Part shown: in pieces, positions 27,546 through 35,333 of the stretch
Numbering within the stretch: the first letter of the stretch is position 1
How the letters are laid out: every line of letters starts with the position of its first letter
Assembly: GCA_016872605.1 (NCBI GenBank)
Contig: VGZI01000031.1
Location: 1-42,657, forward strand
Length of the DNA: 42,657 nt
Direction: 5' to 3'
DNA from: Planctomycetota bacterium
GTDB lineage: Bacteria > Planctomycetota > Planctomycetia > Gemmatales > Gemmataceae
Program-made: the position numbers and the translations under genes
Notes under the pieces: model-generated
What the model saw: only the letters and a program-made list of their open reading frames with translations
What the model was told of the DNA's origin: nothing
The model's database searches: none

Positions 27546-27820
27546 ACAACAAAGAGCACGATGAATTGATCGACTCGTTGGCCGAACTTCGGCAAGCTTT
27601 GCCGTCCATGCGGTTGGGGCAACTCATTGCCAACATGGCGACCATAGCGCGCGGAGCGGTTGCGGGAGCGATTTGGGAGATGGAGGACGAAGAACTGCTA
27701 GCCGCGATCCGCTGGCAACTCGACCAGCTTTCCGTGGGCGCCGCAGCAGCAGCATCTGAACCACCATCTGGCCCCGCCGGGATGAGTGACGTGCCTTCCA
27801 AGGCGACGGCCAGGGAGTGA
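27542..27820 (+). CDS. Small hypothetical protein coupled to the ParB-like gene
   Basis: The 92-residue protein begins with acidic helices (NKEHDELIDSLAELRQALPS), continues with MRLGQLIANMATIARGAVAG and WEMEDEELLAAIRWQLDQLS, and ends in an Ala/Pro/Ser-rich tail. AAGGAG eight bases upstream and the ATGA overlap with the preceding gene support the start. No known family is recognised. The helical, acidic nature would suit a partner protein or antitoxin for the ParB-like gene product, but this is speculation from arrangement only. Confidence 0.65.
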   Translation: MNNKEHDELIDSLAELRQALPSMRLGQLIANMATIARGAVAGAIWEMEDEELLAAIRWQLDQLSVGAAAAASEPPSGPAGMSDVPSKATARE

Positions 27821-27881
27821 AGTCCATGTCGCAATCGGCAATTCTGACACTTCTCGCCGAACCCCGCCACCGAAAAAGGAA

Positions 27882-27918
27882 ACATCCACGAAGGGCACGA
27901 AGAACACGAAGAATGGCA
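27882..27918. repeat. CCACGAAGGGCACGAAGAAC word repeat
   Basis: A short-period string of CACGAAG words (CCACGAAGGGCACGAAGAAC) lies just downstream of glnA. A sister string, CCACGAAGGACACCAAGGAC, lies at 41502-41521. Confidence 0.6.
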
Positions 27919-27924
27919 GATGCG

Positions 27925-29337
27925 CTACATGTCGTAATACAAGTAGAACTCCCAAGGATGCGGCCGGAGACGAATGGCGTCGACTTCCTTCTCGCGCTTA
28001 TACCAAATCCACGTGCTGATCACGTCGTCGGTGAACACGTCGCCTTGCAGCAGAAAGTCGTGATCGTTCTGCAGGCAATCGAGGGCGGCCTCCAGCGAGC
28101 CCGGTGTCTTCGGCACGTCCTTCAGTTCCTCCGGCGTCAGATCGTAGATATCCTTGTCGAGCGGATCGCCGGGCCGAATCTTGTTCTTGATGCCGTCGAT
28201 CATGGCCATGAGCATCGCCGAGAACACGAGGTACGGGTTGCTCGACCCGTCCGGGCAGCGATACTCAATGCGTTTGGCCTTGGGGCTCGGCGAGTAGACG
28301 GGGATGCGGATCGACGCAGAGCGATTGCGTCGGCTGTAGGCGAGATTGACCGGCGCTTCGTAGCCGGGCACGAGACGCTTGTAGCTGTTGGTGGTCGGAT
28401 TGGTGAAGGCGCACAGGGCCGGGGCGTGCTTGAGCAGGCCGCCGATCGCGTACAGGCCCATGTCGGACAGGCCCGCATAGCCCGAGCCGGCGAAAAGGTT
28501 GACGCCGTTCTTCCACAGCGAGCTGTGCACGTGCATGCCGGAGCCGTTGTCCTGGAAGATCGGCTTGGGCATGAAGGTCGCCGTCTTGCCGTGCTTCTTG
28601 GCGACGTTCTTGACGATGTACTTGTACTTCAGCACTTTGTCGGCCATCTCGACGAGCGGCGAGAAGCGCATGTCGATCTCGCACTGTCCGCCGGTGGCAA
28701 CTTCATGATGCTGCGCTTCGATCGGAATGCCGCAGGCGATCATGGTCATCATCATCTGCGTTCGAATGTCTTGGAGCGTGTCGGTCGGCGGCGTCGGAAA
28801 GTAACCCTCCTTGTAACGAATCTTGTGCCCAAGGTTGGGATTCTCGTCTTTGCCGGAGTTCCATGCGCCTTCGATGCTGTCGAGGTGGTAGTACCCGGAA
28901 TACTGATTCTGATCGAAGCGCACGTTGTCGAAGACGAAGAACTCGAGCTCGGGGCCAAAGTACGCGATCTCGGCAATGCCGGTCGATTTCATGTAATTGA
29001 CCGATTTGCGTGCCACGTTGCGCGGATCGCGCGAGTAATCTTCCTTGGTCAGCGGGTCCTGAATGTTGCAGATGATGGTGAGCGTCGTATCGGCGCAAAA
29101 CGGATCGAGGAACGCGGTATCGGCCTGGGGCAGAACGAGCATGTCGGACTCGTTTATCGCCTTCCAGCCGCGGATGGACGACCCGTCGAAACCGAGGCCT
29201 TCCTCAAACGTGTTCTCGGTTAAGGCCTCGGCGGGGATGGTGAAATGTTGCCAAAGGCCGGGGAAATCCATGAATCGCAGATCGACGGCCTTGACATCTC
29301 TTTCGCGGATCAGCGCAAGAACTTCTTTCGGTGTCAC
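27925..29337 (-). CDS. glnA: Glutamine synthetase, type I
   Basis: GlnA makes glutamine from glutamate, ammonia and ATP; it is a cytoplasmic dodecamer. The 470 residues match the standard length. Landmarks in order: the N-terminal [40 protein letters not shown], the catalytic [14 protein letters not shown] and GQCEIDMRF metal-site motifs, the ATP-site [20 protein letters not shown], and the [20 protein letters not shown] glutamate-binding stretch. The Tyr in [10 protein letters not shown] is at the adenylylation position, so control by GlnE-type adenylylation is possible. The GTG start has GGAG eight bases upstream. It is divergent from the Rrf2-family regulator gene, with a 175-base gap that lacks a clear sigma-54 motif. 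Confidence 0.97.
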   Translation of the reverse strand: MTPKEVLALIRERDVKAVDLRFMDFPGLWQHFTIPAEALTENTFEEGLGFDGSSIRGWKAINESDMLVLPQADTAFLDPFCADTTLTIICNIQDPLTKEDYSRDPRNVARKSVNYMKSTGIAEIAYFGPELEFFVFDNVRFDQNQYSGYYHLDSIEGAWNSGKDENPNLGHKIRYKEGYFPTPPTDTLQDIRTQMMMTMIACGIPIEAQHHEVATGGQCEIDMRFSPLVEMADKVLKYKYIVKNVAKKHGKTATFMPKPIFQDNGSGMHVHSSLWKNGVNLFAGSGYAGLSDMGLYAIGGLLKHAPALCAFTNPTTNSYKRLVPGYEAPVNLAYSRRNRSASIRIPVYSPSPKAKRIEYRCPDGSSNPYLVFSAMLMAMIDGIKNKIRPGDPLDKDIYDLTPEELKDVPKTPGSLEAALDCLQNDHDFLLQGDVFTDDVISTWIWYKREKEVDAIRLRPHPWEFYLYYDM

Positions 29338-29512
29338 GAGGGAGTCTCCATGTTTGCAGCCGGCGGCATCGCGCGGCCCGAGCGCCGAGCCGAAAGCGGC
29401 GAAAAAACTATCCGGACACGATACTCAATTCAGGACGGCGGTTGCCAGGTAGAATGAAGAGGGAGCGTTGGTTTCGTCGCCGATTCGATTCCGATTTTGC
29501 CGGAGATGCCGA

Positions 29513-29950
29513 ATGTTCTCACAAACCGTGGAATACGCATTGCGAGCGGTGGTGCATCTGGCGAGCAACATGAAGCGACCGCAGACGACGGAGGAAATCG
29601 CCAAGGTGACGAAGGTGCCTCAAGCGTATCTTTCGAAGGTCTTGCAAAGCCTGGTGGCGGCAGGCATCGTCAAGTCGCAGCGAGGCATCGGCGGCGGCAT
29701 GGCACTCGCCAAACCGCCCAGCGACCTGACCATACTGGAAGTCGTCAACGCCGTCGATCCGATTCGCCGCATCAGATCGTGCCCTCTTGAGCTTGCGTCC
29801 CACGGCGTTCGCTTGTGCCCATTGCATCACCGCGTGGATAAGGCGCTTGGGCTAGTGGAAGAGGCATTTCAATCGACGACGCTGCAAGAGGTGATCGACG
29901 AGCCGACAGAGAGTTTTCCGCTGTGCGAATTTCCGCCGAAAAAGCAGTGA
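29513..29950 (+). CDS. Rrf2 family transcriptional regulator, probable Fe-S sensor
   Basis: The 145-residue protein has the Rrf2 winged helix: SQTVEYALRAVVHLASNMKR, TTEEIAKVTKVPQAYLSKVL (recognition helix), and the GIVKSQRGIGGGMALAKPPS wing. Three cysteines (Cys90, Cys102 and Cys138) lie in the C-terminal part; Cys90 and Cys102 have the spacing of iron-sulfur ligands in NsrR and related proteins, so it may sense nitric oxide, iron or redox state. CGGAG eight bases upstream supports the ATG. TAGAAT at 29450-29455 is a possible -10 box. It is divergent from glnA, but Rrf2 proteins do not usually control glutamine synthetase; no isc or suf genes are near. Confidence 0.9.
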   Translation: MFSQTVEYALRAVVHLASNMKRPQTTEEIAKVTKVPQAYLSKVLQSLVAAGIVKSQRGIGGGMALAKPPSDLTILEVVNAVDPIRRIRSCPLELASHGVRLCPLHHRVDKALGLVEEAFQSTTLQEVIDEPTESFPLCEFPPKKQ

Positions 29951-29961
29951 GTCCGGCATTC

Positions 29962-29999
29962 GTTTAACGCTCGCATGGCGCCGCGCAAACGCCAAGCGG
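29962..29999. repeat. CGTTTAACGCTCGCATGGCG repeat, diverged copy
   Basis: This is a single diverged copy of the element at 21303-21378, sharing the CGCTCGCATGGCGCC core. It fills the gap between the convergent Rrf2 and GTPase genes. Confidence 0.65.
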
Positions 30000-30001
30000 C
30001 A

Positions 30002-30997
30002 TCACACGTGCAACTCGACCACGTCCTTGTCGTGCAGCACATGCTCGCGGCCCACGGTTTGGCCGTCGTGCACGCCGCTGCCCCAGATGCGGGCGGATTT
30101 GAGCTGCTCGGCAAAATCGCGATGCACCAGCGCCGCCAGCTCCACGAGCGTGCTGCCGATCGGACACGTGAACGGCGACGTCATGTCCGGCGGCTTGCCC
30201 GGGTGCTTTGTGTACACGCGAATCACCTTGAGGAAGTCGTAGATCGCATTGCGCAAATCCTCCAAGCCGGTCCCGTGCTCAGCACTGATGACGTGAATAG
30301 GGAAGGTTGAGCCGAGCATCTCACGAACGATCTCCAAACGATCGTTTGCGCCTTCGGTGTCGATCTTGTTGCACACGAGCAGCGTCTTGACGTGTTGAAT
30401 CGATTGATCGTCCTGAACGGCAGGCTTTTCGCCGACGAGGATTGTTTTGACCTCCTTGAGCCTTTCGATCACGGTCTGGGCGGCGAAGGGCCCGTCGTCA
30501 TCGCTTAAGTCGAGCATCAGAATCGCAGCGTCGGCGGCGCGGACCAGGCTGCTGACGTAGCTCTCCATGTAGTCGGCCGTGATCGGCGGCGTGTCGATGA
30601 GCTGCACCTTAACGTCGTTCCACTCCATCATGCCGGCGTACGGCTCACGCGTCGTGAACGGATACGGCGCGACCTCCGGCGTCGCCCGCGTCAATCGCGT
30701 CAGGAGCCGACTCTTGCCCACGTTCGGGCCGCCGAGGATGATGTACTGCCCTGCCCCTTGCTTGGGGAACTTGTAACTTGGAGCGCCGACCTTCTTGGGA
30801 TGTGCCTTGGCGTGCTCAATATCCTTCTTGAGCTCGCTCATCTTCGTCTTGAGATCGGCCTGCAGCTTCTCGCTCGCCTTGTGCTTGGGCACGAGTTGAA
30901 ACATCTTCTTCAGGGCCGCCAGCTTGTCCTCCGGCGTCTGGGCTTTCTTGTACTCTTCCTCCGCTTCCATGTATTGCGGCGTCAGATTCGCAGCCAT
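30002..30997 (-). CDS. DRG/OBG-type GTPase with C-terminal TGS domain
   Basis: The 331-residue protein has the layout of eukaryotic/archaeal developmentally regulated GTP-binding proteins. An N-terminal helical region (about 10-66) contains LVPKHKASEKLQADLKTKMS, close to the DRG signature. The G domain has G1 GGPNVGKS (89-96), the switch region PYPFTTREPYAGMMEW, G3 DTPP, and G4 NKID, then ISAEHGTGLEDLR as G5. The final about 75 residues form a TGS domain (IRVYTKHPGKPP...DKDVVELHV), usual in ribosome- or RNA-associated GTPases. GGAGG nine bases before the ATG at 30997 supports the start. It is distinct from bacterial Obg, YchF and HflX. A ribosome-linked role is inferred from the family. Confidence 0.9.
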   Translation of the reverse strand: MAANLTPQYMEAEEEYKKAQTPEDKLAALKKMFQLVPKHKASEKLQADLKTKMSELKKDIEHAKAHPKKVGAPSYKFPKQGAGQYIILGGPNVGKSRLLTRLTRATPEVAPYPFTTREPYAGMMEWNDVKVQLIDTPPITADYMESYVSSLVRAADAAILMLDLSDDDGPFAAQTVIERLKEVKTILVGEKPAVQDDQSIQHVKTLLVCNKIDTEGANDRLEIVREMLGSTFPIHVISAEHGTGLEDLRNAIYDFLKVIRVYTKHPGKPPDMTSPFTCPIGSTLVELAALVHRDFAEQLKSARIWGSGVHDGQTVGREHVLHDKDVVELHV

Positions 30998-31010
30998 TGC
31001 AACATGCCTC

Positions 31011-31121
31011 CAGTTCAGAATTTGCCGCAAAAAACACAAATGTCGCAAAAAAAAGAGACGGGGAATCGTTGCCCAAATCTTCCTGCGCTTTTCGCGTCTC
31101 TGCGTTTTTTCGCGGCTACTC
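31011..31121. repeat. GCCGCAAAAAACACAAATG / TCGCGTCTCTGCGTTTTTTC imperfect palindrome
   Basis: A GCCGCaAAAAAcaCA string at 31022 faces a CGCGTCTCTGCGTTTTTTCG string ending at 31115. It lies between two minus-strand genes. It resembles the A-rich string right after accC. Confidence 0.6.
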
Positions 31122-32021
31122 CTACCTCACCGTCGTCGCAATATCGAGAACGTTCTTCCCAGCGTGAAACGTCACCGATCTACCTTCTTTGCCGAGCAGC
31201 CAGCCGACTTCCTCGTGCCAGGCCATGACTTTCAGTTGCATGCCGGCCGGTACGCGCGGGATGGAGAATTCGCCGTCGGCATTCGTAATCGCGAAATAAG
31301 GATGATCGAAGACAAAGACATAAGCTTTCTTCCAAAAAATAAAAGTCGTCAACCAAAAGGATCGGCAGCAGCTGCGGTTGGACGGCGACCTCTTGTTCCG
31401 TTTGGGGGGCAGGTTGATATTGAAGCCGTCGTTGAATTTCGGGTTGCCGAACGCGCGGTAGTTCTGGAGGTAAGGCGACGTGTTCCGCATCAGGCAACGC
31501 TGGCCGGTCTTGCCGCGGTTTTTGCCGTCAAACCATTCCGCATACAGCGCAGCGACGTGAGGATCGAACGCGGCGAGCGGAGCGTCGATAACTAGCGGGT
31601 CCTTGCGAATCTTGTCGGCGTCGTCGATCGGCCAGATGATCCCGTCGGGTCGGCGCAAGAACACCACAGCGTTCTTGAGGCCGAAGTTTCGCGGGTTGAC
31701 AATCGGCCCTTGATCGAGAAGATCCTTCTCCTTGGCGGCGATCAACATGTCGCCGAGGAGGCGATCGTTGCGAGCAAGTTGCAGCGGCGAGTAGTACTTT
31801 GGCAGCGGCGCGTTCGGAAAGGTGACGCGACCCCTGAGCGTGGCTACGCTTTCCGGCGTCTTGACTTCCGCCTTCGCAACCGGCGGCACGGTTGGCGCCG
31901 GTGCGCAGGCGACGCGCGGCGGCAGACCGAACAGGCGGCACAGCAATCCGGGGCAAGCATCGGCCGGGGCCGCGATGCCGATTATCACGAACGCGAACAT
32001 GATCCAGCGCAGCGGCGACAT
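31122..32021 (-). CDS. Exported protein with carboxypeptidase-like C-terminal region, possible double frameshift
   Basis: The 299-residue protein starts at the ATG at 32021 (GGGAGG seven bases upstream) with a signal peptide (SPLRWIMFAFVIIGIAAPAD). The mature part has a Pro/Ala linker, then VATLRGRVTFPNAPLPKYYS and the KNAVVFLRRPDGIIWPID strand typical of planctomycete proteins with a carboxypeptidase-regulatory-like/cupredoxin-like fold. The C-terminal part AYVFVFDHPYFAITNADGEF...VPAGMQLKVMAWHEEVGW is diagnostic. Between them, residues about 207-231 (basic, Cys/Ser-rich) look out of frame: with one more C in the C6 run near 31404 and one fewer T in the T6 run near 31335, the read becomes EQEVAVQPQLLPILLVDDFY then FWKKAYVFVF. 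Function unknown. Confidence 0.72.
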   Translation of the reverse strand: MSPLRWIMFAFVIIGIAAPADACPGLLCRLFGLPPRVACAPAPTVPPVAKAEVKTPESVATLRGRVTFPNAPLPKYYSPLQLARNDRLLGDMLIAAKEKDLLDQGPIVNPRNFGLKNAVVFLRRPDGIIWPIDDADKIRKDPLVIDAPLAAFDPHVAALYAEWFDGKNRGKTGQRCLMRNTSPYLQNYRAFGNPKFNDGFNINLPPKRNKRSPSNRSCCRSFWLTTFIFWKKAYVFVFDHPYFAITNADGEFSIPRVPAGMQLKVMAWHEEVGWLLGKEGRSVTFHAGKNVLDIATTVR

Positions 32022-32120
32022 GATCGGGCCTCCCTGTCTACGACGGTGTGTGTATTGTATATTGGGGTACAACTGGAAGGGATGACGCTGGCATCGGGAT
32101 CGGCTAACGCGAGGAAATCC

Positions 32121-32939
32121 GTGGAACTCTTCGATCAAATCCAGGAAGCGACACGCGTCATTCAATCGCGCTGGAAAAAATCGCCTCGCGTCGGCATCAT
32201 CCTCGGCACCGGGCTCGGCGGGCTCGCGGAAGAGATCGCGGACGCCGTCAGGATCCCGTATCAAGAGCTACCGCACTTCCCCGTTTCCACCGTCGAATCG
32301 CACGCCGGCCGGCTCGTGTGCGGCTCGCTCGGCGGCAAGAATGTCTTGGCCATGGAGGGGCGCTTCCACTTCTACGAAGGCTACACGCTCAAGCAGATTA
32401 CCTTCCCCGTTCGCGTCATGAAGGCGCTAGGCTGCGATGTCCTTATCGTCTCCAACGCTTGCGGCGGCATGAACCCGCAATGGGCCAAGGGGGACATCAT
32501 GCTCATCGAGGACCACATCAATCTCCTCTCCGACAATCCGCTGATTGGCCCGAATGACGAACGCCTTGGGCAGCGCTTTCCGGACATGTGCTGGCCCTAT
32601 GATCTGAAGCTGATCGCGCTGGCCCAGCGCATCGCGCTCGAGGAAAAGATCGCCCTGCAGAAAGGCGTATTCGTCGCCGTACCTGGGCCGAACTTGGAAA
32701 CGCGGGCGGAGTATCGATTCTTGCGAGGCATCGGCGCCGATGTCGTGGGCATGTCGACGGTGCCGGAGGTGATCGTTGGCGTGCACGCGGGAATGCGCAT
32801 TCTGGGTCTGTCGGTGATCACCGATCAATGTCTGCCCGACGCTCTGGCGCCGGCGAGTTTGGCGGACATCATCGCTACGGCGAACACGGCGGAAAAAAAG
32901 CTGCGCGTGTTGGTGCGGAGAGTCGTAGCCGAGGTTTAG
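32121..32939 (+). CDS. Purine nucleoside phosphorylase (trimeric type)
   Basis: This enzyme splits purine nucleosides with phosphate to base and (deoxy)ribose-1-phosphate. The GTG at 32121 is preceded by GAGGA at five bases and gives 272 residues, matching B. subtilis PunA and E. coli XapA; an ATG at 32082 is the alternative. Motifs: the phosphate loop GIILGTGLGGLAEEI, ESHAGRL, MEGRFHFYEGY, SNACGGMNPQWAKGDIMLIE, PGPNLETRAEYRFLRGIGAD (Glu of the base site) and VGMSTVPEVIVGVHAGMRIL. The residue aligning with Asn243 of human PNP is Asp235 (VITDQC), a change associated with acceptance of 6-amino purines. Its stop overlaps the stop of the convergent NHL gene. Confidence 0.93.
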   Translation: MELFDQIQEATRVIQSRWKKSPRVGIILGTGLGGLAEEIADAVRIPYQELPHFPVSTVESHAGRLVCGSLGGKNVLAMEGRFHFYEGYTLKQITFPVRVMKALGCDVLIVSNACGGMNPQWAKGDIMLIEDHINLLSDNPLIGPNDERLGQRFPDMCWPYDLKLIALAQRIALEEKIALQKGVFVAVPGPNLETRAEYRFLRGIGADVVGMSTVPEVIVGVHAGMRILGLSVITDQCLPDALAPASLADIIATANTAEKKLRVLVRRVVAEV

Positions 32940-33940
32940 CCGATCATGGAGTTGCGCACTAGTTTCTGCAGCGTGTGACACGATCCATCGACGATCCCTG
33001 CGCGGGCGCCGCCGGCGAGGGCGACTTCCGAGACATACAGGTCGCCGCGTGAGTCGACCCAGATGCCGTGCGGGGCGAAGAAGTCGCCGGGAGCGGTGGG
33101 GTTGTCGCCGCCGCCGAATCGGCAATGGAGCTTGCCCTGGCGATCAAAGATGCTGACGCGGCCGCCAGTTTGGCCTGGTTGCGCGGCGCCGGTGCCGGGC
33201 CAGCGTCCGGCACGAAAGCCGAGTTCGGCGATGTAGATCCAGCCTGCGCGATCGATGGTGAGCTGGCACGGCCTGGCCAGGTCGGTCCATTCGCCGACGA
33301 AATTGCCGTCGCTCGTGAAAAGCTGAATGCGGCAATTCTCACGGTCGGCAATGTACACCGTTCCGGCCGCATCGACGGCGATCCCGTGCACGACGTGAAA
33401 TTGCCCCGGTCCGCTGCCGGGCTCGCCCCACGACTTGATCAATCGCCCGTCCGGCGTGAAGCGATGCACCCGCGCGTTGCCGTAGCCGTCGGCGACGAAC
33501 AGATCGCCCGTCGGCCCGATGGCAAGATTGCATGGATAATTGAACGGCGGGCCGGATCGCTTGATTGTGCGGTAATCGATGCTGGTCGCGCCGGTGTCGG
33601 ACGGCTTGCCCGGAGTGCCCAGCGTCTTTTGCAGTTTCCCATCCGTTGAAAAGATGCGGATGCAGTGTCCGAAGTCGTCGCTGCAGTAGACGGTGTCGTC
33701 TTTTCCGATGAAGATGCCGTGCGGGCGAGTAAAGTCGTTTTCTCCCCATGACCCGATCGGCGTTCCGTCGCGTTCGAAAACGAGCACCGGCTTGGGGCCT
33801 CGCAAGAAAACGTAGACGCGATCCTTCGAATCACACGCCACGCCGACCGCCTCGCCGGAAGGGCCTGTCGCCGGGAACTTGGCCCAGTTTTCATCGACGA
33901 GGTAGCGAAAGGCGCCTTGGCCAACGCGAACGGAATTCAT
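32936..33940 (-). CDS. NHL repeat beta-propeller protein
   Basis: The 334-residue protein has about six NHL units: VGVACDSKDRVYVFLRGPKP, GIFIGKDDTVYCSDDFGHCI, LAIGPTGDLFVADGYGNARV, GIAVDAAGTVYIADRENCRI, LTIDRAGWIYIAELGFRAGR and GIWVDSRGDLYVSEVALAGG. It resembles peptidyl-alpha-hydroxyglycine lyase-like propellers, but the catalytic residues of that lyase cannot be confirmed. No signal peptide is present at the chosen ATG, which is unusual because many NHL proteins are exported. It ends TAA within the same four bases as the TAG of the purine nucleoside phosphorylase gene, and its start lies 79 bases from the divergent LRR gene. Confidence 0.88.
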   Translation of the reverse strand: MNSVRVGQGAFRYLVDENWAKFPATGPSGEAVGVACDSKDRVYVFLRGPKPVLVFERDGTPIGSWGENDFTRPHGIFIGKDDTVYCSDDFGHCIRIFSTDGKLQKTLGTPGKPSDTGATSIDYRTIKRSGPPFNYPCNLAIGPTGDLFVADGYGNARVHRFTPDGRLIKSWGEPGSGPGQFHVVHGIAVDAAGTVYIADRENCRIQLFTSDGNFVGEWTDLARPCQLTIDRAGWIYIAELGFRAGRWPGTGAAQPGQTGGRVSIFDRQGKLHCRFGGGDNPTAPGDFFAPHGIWVDSRGDLYVSEVALAGGARAGIVDGSCHTLQKLVRNSMIG

Positions 33941-34019
33941 GCGGTTGCTCCATTGTCAACGGATGGCGTTCATGCTACCTTCGTATGGGATTCGCCCATT
34001 TTTCCAACGGGTCGCAATC

Positions 34020-35246
34020 ATGTGGCGCGCCTCCCGCACAATGGCTTTGGCGATCGTGGCGGGCTTTCTCTTTCCGCCGACCTTGCCAGCCCAAACTCCG
34101 AAACCGCTGGCAGCCGGCCTACGAGCCGATTGGGAGAAGGCGGGATTCGAGGTCGGGTGGATGGCGCCCGACGAGGGGGGCGCCGGCATCCCTTTCCGCA
34201 CCCGCAACGACGGCCCGAAGCCAGGCGATCTCCTGGCGTTTCGCTCGCGTCTTTGGCATAGCGGAGCGCTTGAAAAGCTGCGCATGCCCGATCAGCCATT
34301 TGCGTTGTCCCTTCGCAGCAGCGTTTCCGATGCCGGGCTGAAAGAGCTGGCGGGACTTGAAAATCTGACGGCCCTCGACTTAGTCCTCAGTGAGGCCACC
34401 GACTCGGCACTGCGAGATCTGGCATCCATTCCGAACTTGACAAGCCTCGACCTGCGCATGGTCCCTAGCATCATGGACGCCGGGCTCAAGCACTTGGCCC
34501 GATGCGGCAACCTGCGGACGCTTTATGTCGACGCCACCAACGCGTCGGCAACTGAGATCGACGACCTCAACGCCGCCGGGGCGTTGCCCGTTCTCGCCCT
34601 GCGCTCGCGCGTCACGGTGGAGGGACTGAAAGAACTGGCGTCGCTCAAGGCGCTTGCCTCGCTGCATTTGCTGTTGCTGCAAGTCAAGGACGCAGACTAC
34701 CAAAGCGTCGCCAGCCTTCCAAGGTTGCATTCCCTCAGCTTGTGCGGTTGCAAAATGGCCGCTGGCGTCGGCTTCAAGCAGCTGGCCGCGTGCAAGGAAC
34801 TTCGCACGATCAACGTCACGTTCGCAATGCCGAACGCCGTGGGCTTGAGGCAACTCGCGGGGATCGAATCGCTTCGTACGCTCAACTTTTACTACACGCC
34901 GGTGACCGACGCCGAGCTGACGGCGATCACGGAGATCGAGCAGCTTCACACGCTCCGCCTGAGCGGAACGGCCGTGACAGGCAAGGGAGCCAAAGAGCTC
35001 GGACGCCTCAAAAACCTAAAGGCGCTGTATCTGGATCGCACCAAGTGGACCGACGCCGGCATGAAAGAGATCGCCTGGCTGCGGCAATTGCAAACGCTCG
35101 ACCTGGGCCGCACCGCTATCAGTACCCGAGGGCTCAACGAACTGGTCCGCCTGAAAAACCTTCGCCATATCAACGTTCGCGGCACGGCCGTCAATGACGC
35201 AGGCGTGCTGCAGCAAGCATTACCGAGTCTGCGGATCGATCGATAA
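34020..35246 (+). CDS. Secreted leucine-rich repeat protein
   Basis: The 408-residue protein from the ATG at 34020 has a signal peptide (MWRASRTMALAIVAGFLFPP, cleavage near TLPAQT). A short N-terminal region leads to about eleven LRR units of about 24 residues, with typical lines such as LKELAGLENLTALDLVLSEA, LRDLASIPNLTSLDLRMVPS, LKHLARCGNLRTLYVDATNA, GAKELGRLKNLKALYLDRTK and GLNELVRLKNLRHINVRGTA. The pattern (D/A)xGLxxLxxLxxLxxLxLxxT is the planctomycete type close to cysteine-containing or F-box LRR proteins. In-frame ATGs at 33939 and 33963 would place a non-hydrophobic extension before the signal peptide and the first overlaps the divergent gene start, so I prefer 34020. It probably mediates protein contacts outside the cytoplasm. 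Confidence 0.87.
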   Translation: MWRASRTMALAIVAGFLFPPTLPAQTPKPLAAGLRADWEKAGFEVGWMAPDEGGAGIPFRTRNDGPKPGDLLAFRSRLWHSGALEKLRMPDQPFALSLRSSVSDAGLKELAGLENLTALDLVLSEATDSALRDLASIPNLTSLDLRMVPSIMDAGLKHLARCGNLRTLYVDATNASATEIDDLNAAGALPVLALRSRVTVEGLKELASLKALASLHLLLLQVKDADYQSVASLPRLHSLSLCGCKMAAGVGFKQLAACKELRTINVTFAMPNAVGLRQLAGIESLRTLNFYYTPVTDAELTAITEIEQLHTLRLSGTAVTGKGAKELGRLKNLKALYLDRTKWTDAGMKEIAWLRQLQTLDLGRTAISTRGLNELVRLKNLRHINVRGTAVNDAGVLQQALPSLRIDR

Positions 35247-35247
35247 C

Positions 35248-35313
35248 ATTACGAGCCGGAAGCGAAAGCGACGGTCGGGCAAAGTCCCGTCGCTTTCGCT
35301 TCCGGCTCGTAAT
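35248..35313. repeat. Perfect 25-base inverted repeat
   Basis: Arms 35248-35272 and 35289-35313 are exact inverses (ATTACGAGCCGGAAGCGAAA...GCGAC) around 16 bases. It sits one base after the LRR gene stop and 20 bases from the convergent gene at 35334. It could work as a bidirectional terminator, though no T-tract follows. Confidence 0.9.
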
Positions 35314-35333
35314 GGCACTCATGCATTGTCGCA

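Noticed and set aside
29338-29512. Sigma-54 promoter for glnA
   Set aside because: No GG-N10-GC element with the expected flanks was found in the divergent gap.
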